DNA from: Planctomycetaceae bacterium
GTDB lineage: Bacteria; Planctomycetota; Planctomycetia; Planctomycetales; Planctomycetaceae
Assembly: GCA_020426085.1 (NCBI GenBank)
Contig: JAGQQP010000191.1
Coordinates: 1-7,542 of the forward strand
Reading direction: 5' to 3'
Length of the DNA stretch: 7,542 bases
In this document: positions 4,395 to 7,542 of the stretch, piece after piece
Position numbering within the stretch: position 1 is the stretch's first letter
Layout: each line of letters starts with the position of its first letter
The notes under the pieces: model-generated
What the model was told of the DNA's origin: nothing
The model's input: only the letters and a program-made list of their open reading frames with translations
The model's database searches: none
Made by a program: the position numbers and the translations under genes

Positions 4395-6434
4395 TCAGGG
4401 GCGATGAATCCCATAGCGTTTCAGCTTCCGATCGAGAGTGGAGCGCTCAATTCCGAGTATCTGTGCCGACCGGGATTTATTCCAGTTCGTATTGTTGAGC
4501 ACCGCCAGAATGTGCTCCTGCTCCACAGTCTCCAGTGAGACTTCCCGAAACCGGGTATGAGGCGGGGGGAGCACATTTTGCGGGTCACTTTCCATTCCTA
4601 CAGCGGATAACTGAATGTCTGCGGCATCGATAAAGTCGCCGGTACACAGGATAAATGCCCGTTCGATCGTATTCTGCAGTTCGCGGACATTTCCCGGCCA
4701 GTGATACGCCTCCAGCAGTTCCTTGGCTTCTTCGGTAAATCCACGAATCGGTCGCCCTGTTTTGACCACAAAGCGATTCAGGAAATAATCGGCCAGCAGC
4801 AGAATATCATCCGCACGTACACGTAGCGGATCCACGCTGACCTCGACGACATGCAGACGGAAATAGAGGTCCTGCCGAAAAATTCCTTTTGCGACCGCTT
4901 TCTCCATATCCCGGTTTGTTGCAGCGACCACCCTTACATCAACATTGATTGATACACTACCGCCGACCCGCTCAAAGGAATGCCCTTCCAGCACCCTCAG
5001 AAACTTTGCCTGAACCCCCAGGGACATTTCCCCGACCTCGTCCAGAAACAGGGTCCCTTTATGAGCCTGTTCGAATTTACCGGGCTTCTGACCGGTGGCT
5101 CCGGTAAAGGCCCCCTTTTCATGCCCGAACAATTCGCTCTCCAGCAGCCCCTCGCTGAGGGCCGCACAGTTCATGCAGACAAAAGGCTGCTTTTTTCTCT
5201 GGCTGTTGAAATGGATGGCGCGTGCCACCAGCTCTTTCCCCACACCACTCTCCCCGCGAATCAGTACACTGGCGTCCGTCGGAGCAATCCGCAGTATCTG
5301 TGCCTTCATCGCAGTCATGCTGGGGCTTTTCCCTACGAGCTCACTCTCCAGCTCCAGCTGCTCCCGCAACGCTTTGTTTTCGCCTTCCATCCGCGCCAGA
5401 CCGTCGGTGAGTCGCAGCTTCTCACTCAGGTTCTGAAACGATATCGCCAGTTGATCCGCCAGAGCCAGCGTGAACTCCAGGTCATCCGAATCGAGTGGAT
5501 TGTCAGGGTTGGTCGAATACAGGTGGATCAGCCCCGCCACCCCCTGTTTATTCCGCAACGGTGCGCAGATAACGCTCTGGGCATGGATCTTCCCCAGACT
5601 GTCCCGCGTCGAGAGCTTGCTGTCATCGGCGATATTGTGAGCCAGAATCGCATCCCCCTCAGCAAACACCATCTCTGACAGGAAGTGGGACGGCTTCTGG
5701 TAAGGCAGCTCATCGACCGATTGAAACGCAATGACCTTCAGATGTTCTGGTTTGCGTGGCTGCTGCAGACTCGGATCGAAATACAAAATCGCCCCGATGT
5801 CTGCACTCGTCCCCTCAAACAGCCCGTTTAAGACGATCTGGGAGAGTTCCTGCTCAGACTGGACATTCCCCATATCCAGCGCCAGGCGATACAGGCGTCC
5901 CAGCTCACGGCTGGTTCGATCCCGATCCCGGTCTGAATGAGACGCGGGAGGCGGCGTGTGAAATCGGGTATGGCTCTTTCGCTGGATGATCTCGGGGACA
6001 TTGAACTCTTCCCAGCTGGACTGGTGCCCCGCTCCCATAGTCTCACTTTCCAGTTCGGCACTGGAGCCGTCTGACGTGGGTCGCGAAGAAAAGCGGGAGA
6101 CATCAAAAGTAAAGATCGCCTGACTGTCACCAATCTCGACAATATCCCCATCCTGAAGCTCGTAGTCCTGGCTGATGGGAATGCCCTGCACCAGTGTCCC
6201 GTTTCGACTGCCGAGATCGCGGATGTACCAGGCTGAGTCGCTAAAAAAGATCTCACAATGGTTGCGGCTGCAGACTTCATCGTCGAGCACAATCCGGTTT
6301 GTCGGCGCGCGGCCGATGGTCGTCACCTGGCGATCTACCAGGCGGTACACCTTCCCCCGCTCTTCCAGTTCCTGAATGATCAGATACGCTACTGAGGAAG
6401 TCACGTTAGAGTTTTTCTTATCAGAATTATGCAT
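4395..6434 (-). CDS. FHA-GAF-AAA+-Fis sigma54-dependent transcriptional activator
   Basis: This is a 679-residue bacterial enhancer-binding protein that remodels sigma54 RNA polymerase by ATP hydrolysis. An FHA domain occupies about residues 30-110 ([19 protein letters not shown] and RNGT), so it can read phosphothreonine on a partner. A Ser/Pro/Asp-rich linker leads to a GAF sensor domain (about 183-337) and a short coiled coil (338-366). The AAA+ core (367-600) has Walker A GESGVGKE (394-401), the sigma54-contact loop GAFTGA (441-446), Walker B LFLDE with D465 and E466, candidate arginine fingers R520 and R526, and sensor II in [10 protein letters not shown] (579-588). A Fis-type helix-turn-helix ends the protein (639-679). 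All key residues are present. There is no receiver domain, so control is likely through Ser/Thr kinase signalling and a GAF ligand. The ATG at 6434 has no clear Shine-Dalgarno. No kinase gene and no -24/-12 promoter are visible nearby. Confidence 0.96.
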   Translation of the reverse strand: MHNSDKKNSNVTSSVAYLIIQELEERGKVYRLVDRQVTTIGRAPTNRIVLDDEVCSRNHCEIFFSDSAWYIRDLGSRNGTLVQGIPISQDYELQDGDIVEIGDSQAIFTFDVSRFSSRPTSDGSSAELESETMGAGHQSSWEEFNVPEIIQRKSHTRFHTPPPASHSDRDRDRTSRELGRLYRLALDMGNVQSEQELSQIVLNGLFEGTSADIGAILYFDPSLQQPRKPEHLKVIAFQSVDELPYQKPSHFLSEMVFAEGDAILAHNIADDSKLSTRDSLGKIHAQSVICAPLRNKQGVAGLIHLYSTNPDNPLDSDDLEFTLALADQLAISFQNLSEKLRLTDGLARMEGENKALREQLELESELVGKSPSMTAMKAQILRIAPTDASVLIRGESGVGKELVARAIHFNSQRKKQPFVCMNCAALSEGLLESELFGHEKGAFTGATGQKPGKFEQAHKGTLFLDEVGEMSLGVQAKFLRVLEGHSFERVGGSVSINVDVRVVAATNRDMEKAVAKGIFRQDLYFRLHVVEVSVDPLRVRADDILLLADYFLNRFVVKTGRPIRGFTEEAKELLEAYHWPGNVRELQNTIERAFILCTGDFIDAADIQLSAVGMESDPQNVLPPPHTRFREVSLETVEQEHILAVLNNTNWNKSRSAQILGIERSTLDRKLKRYGIHRP

Positions 6435-6660
6435 GTAGATGACACAGGATTTGTTCCGCTATAGAGACTACAGCGAACGTGATCCCTCATGAAAGAGCCA
6501 ACAGGCACCCGCCCCGCAAACACTGCCGAAATCAGTACGCCCTATTTACTTACGATAGCCCGGACATTTATTATATTCAATTAACTTGCAACAGAACATA
6601 AAATTCGTCAAGCTTATTGTGTGAAATCTGAATTACCCCTGCCTCAAACGAGAACCTCCC
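6435..6660. promoter_or_regulatory. Divergent intergenic region with a TATAAT box facing the activator
   Basis: This 226-base gap separates divergent genes. On the - strand a perfect TATAAT (6575-6570) would start RNA near 6563 and leave a leader of about 130 nt before the activator ATG; its -35 position reads TGTTCT, a weak match. On the + strand the same AT-rich stretch gives TATTAT (6569-6574) with a poor -35 (TTACTT, 17-base spacer), which could serve the beta-propeller gene. No GG-N10-GC element of the sigma54 type was found. Confidence 0.35.
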
Positions 6661-7542
6661 ATGAACAGACTACCTTCCAACCGCTGTTTTACCCAGACCC
6701 TGCGGATCCTCCTGATCGTATGCTGCTCTTTTACCGTACTGACCTCACTGCAGGCAGAAAACTGGCCTCGCTTTCGAGGACTCGACGGTTCAGGTATCTC
6801 GGATGAAAAAGGCTACCCCCTGCAGTGGACCGAAAAAGATTACGCCTGGCATATGGAACTGCCCGGGATCGGACACTCTTCCCCTTCCATCTGGGGCGAT
6901 AACCTGTTTGTTACATCAGCGATTAACGAAGGCGAAACCCGCTACCTGTTCTGGATCGACACAAAAACCGGTAAAGAAAAATGGCGACGTGAAACCAAAC
7001 TCAAAAAGAGCCACAAACATCGCAAGGGAAGCTGGGCTTCCAGCACCCCCGCCACCGACGGCGAACATGTTTATGTCGAGTTTGCGGATGAAGAATCATA
7101 TCTGCTGATTGCCTACGACTTCAAAGGCAATAAAATCTGGGAACGCAACCTGGGATCTTTTACCAGCCAGCACGGGCACGGCAGTTCCCCCATTATCTAT
7201 AAAAATCTGGTCATCGCCACCAACGATCAGCAGGGCCCCAGTTCTGTCACTGCGTTCAATAAGCTGACTGGCGAAACGGTCTGGCAGGCAGACCGGGCGG
7301 TTCGAAGAACTTCCTATGCGACCCCCATCGTGATCAATCACCCCAATACCGGACCTCAACTGATTTGCGTCAGTGGTGCAACCGGCGTGAGCAGCCTCGA
7401 CCCGGAAACAGGAAAACTGAACTGGACCACAGGAGAATTTCCTCAACGAACCGTTTCTTCCCCCGTGTACGGCGAAGGCCTGATTTTCGCCACATGTGGT
7501 GGCGGCGGTCGTGGTAAGCTGCTGTACGGCATTGATCCGACC
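6661..7542 (+). CDS. Secreted PQQ-like beta-propeller protein (3' truncated)
   Basis: The frame opens at the ATG at 6661 and stays open to the window edge, giving the first 294 residues. Residues 1-32 form a signal peptide (basic start, then LRILLIV and a Cys/Ser/Thr/Leu stretch, with probable cleavage at LQA-EN). The mature protein begins ENWPRFRG, a start often seen in planctomycete PQQ-type propellers. At least four blade repeats with the tryptophan-docking pattern follow: WIDTKTGKEKW (98-108), AYDFKGNKIW (151-160), AFNKLTGETVW (198-208) and SLDPETGKLNW (245-255), with a fifth starting near LLYGIDPT. Such proteins include BamB-like scaffolds and quinoprotein dehydrogenases. No dehydrogenase catalytic motif is visible, so whether PQQ is bound cannot be told. 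The upstream ribosome site is weak (GAG at -12). It is divergent from the sigma54 activator, which makes control by that protein possible but unproven. Confidence 0.92.
   Translation, partial: MNRLPSNRCFTQTLRILLIVCCSFTVLTSLQAENWPRFRGLDGSGISDEKGYPLQWTEKDYAWHMELPGIGHSSPSIWGDNLFVTSAINEGETRYLFWIDTKTGKEKWRRETKLKKSHKHRKGSWASSTPATDGEHVYVEFADEESYLLIAYDFKGNKIWERNLGSFTSQHGHGSSPIIYKNLVIATNDQQGPSSVTAFNKLTGETVWQADRAVRRTSYATPIVINHPNTGPQLICVSGATGVSSLDPETGKLNWTTGEFPQRTVSSPVYGEGLIFATCGGGGRGKLLYGIDPT

Noticed and set aside
4980..5678. 232-codon + strand frame inside the sigma54 activator gene
   Set aside because: Antisense shadow of a clearly conserved AAA+/GAF coding region.
6450..6560. Possible sigma54 -24/-12 element (GGCAGTGTTTGC on the - strand, near 6520)
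   Set aside because: The GG and GC are eight rather than ten bases apart, which does not fit the required spacing.
1..7542. Mobile elements, CRISPR arrays, toxin-antitoxin pairs or phage defence genes
   Set aside because: No transposase, integrase, regularly spaced direct repeats, tRNA or paired small toxin-like genes were seen on either strand.

Overview
The window looks like chromosomal DNA from a planctomycete, probably a Gimesia- or Rubinisphaera-like member of the Planctomycetaceae. This placement is inferred from gene content and style. It has a Gfo/Idh/MocA oxidoreductase, a secreted PQQ-type beta-propeller whose mature end begins ENWPRFRG, an FHA-GAF-sigma54 activator, mostly weak ribosome binding sites and long intergenic gaps. 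No insertion sequence, CRISPR array, tRNA, rRNA or phage gene was seen.

Layout. The window opens with the C-terminal half of a Gfo/Idh/MocA oxidoreductase (1-479, +). A perfect extended -10 element and a strong hairpin terminator follow, and then greA (613-1089, +) with its own bidirectional terminator (1112-1148). The gap before the next gene holds a 14-bp palindrome next to a TATAAT box and a nested RNA-like fold. A small BON-like protein (1383-1724, -) converges on greA. A 385-base gap behind it may encode a 35-residue lipoprotein (1928-2035, +). Next come a secreted DUF3887-alpha/beta hydrolase (2110-3444, -) and, upstream of it on the same strand, a very acidic 108-residue protein of unknown function (3565-3891, -), with a strong hairpin between the two. 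A 503-base gap (3892-4394) holds the best -35/-10 pair of the window, which faces the acidic gene across a leader of about 300 nt, plus several dyads. An FHA-GAF-AAA+-Fis sigma54-dependent activator (4395-6434, -) is divergent from a secreted PQQ-like beta-propeller gene (6661 onward, +) that runs off the end.

How the parts relate. The genes do not form one pathway. The two ends fit the secreted and catabolic gene content common in planctomycetes, and the middle is housekeeping plus regulation. The activator has no partner kinase or visible -24/-12 target promoter here, so its regulon is probably elsewhere. The most notable regulatory arrangement is a promoter-terminator-greA order that resembles the attenuated greA leader known from E. 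coli. The clearest unknown gene is the acidic protein with its long, structured leader. I found no convincing new multi-gene system; the interest lies in these regulatory regions and small genes.
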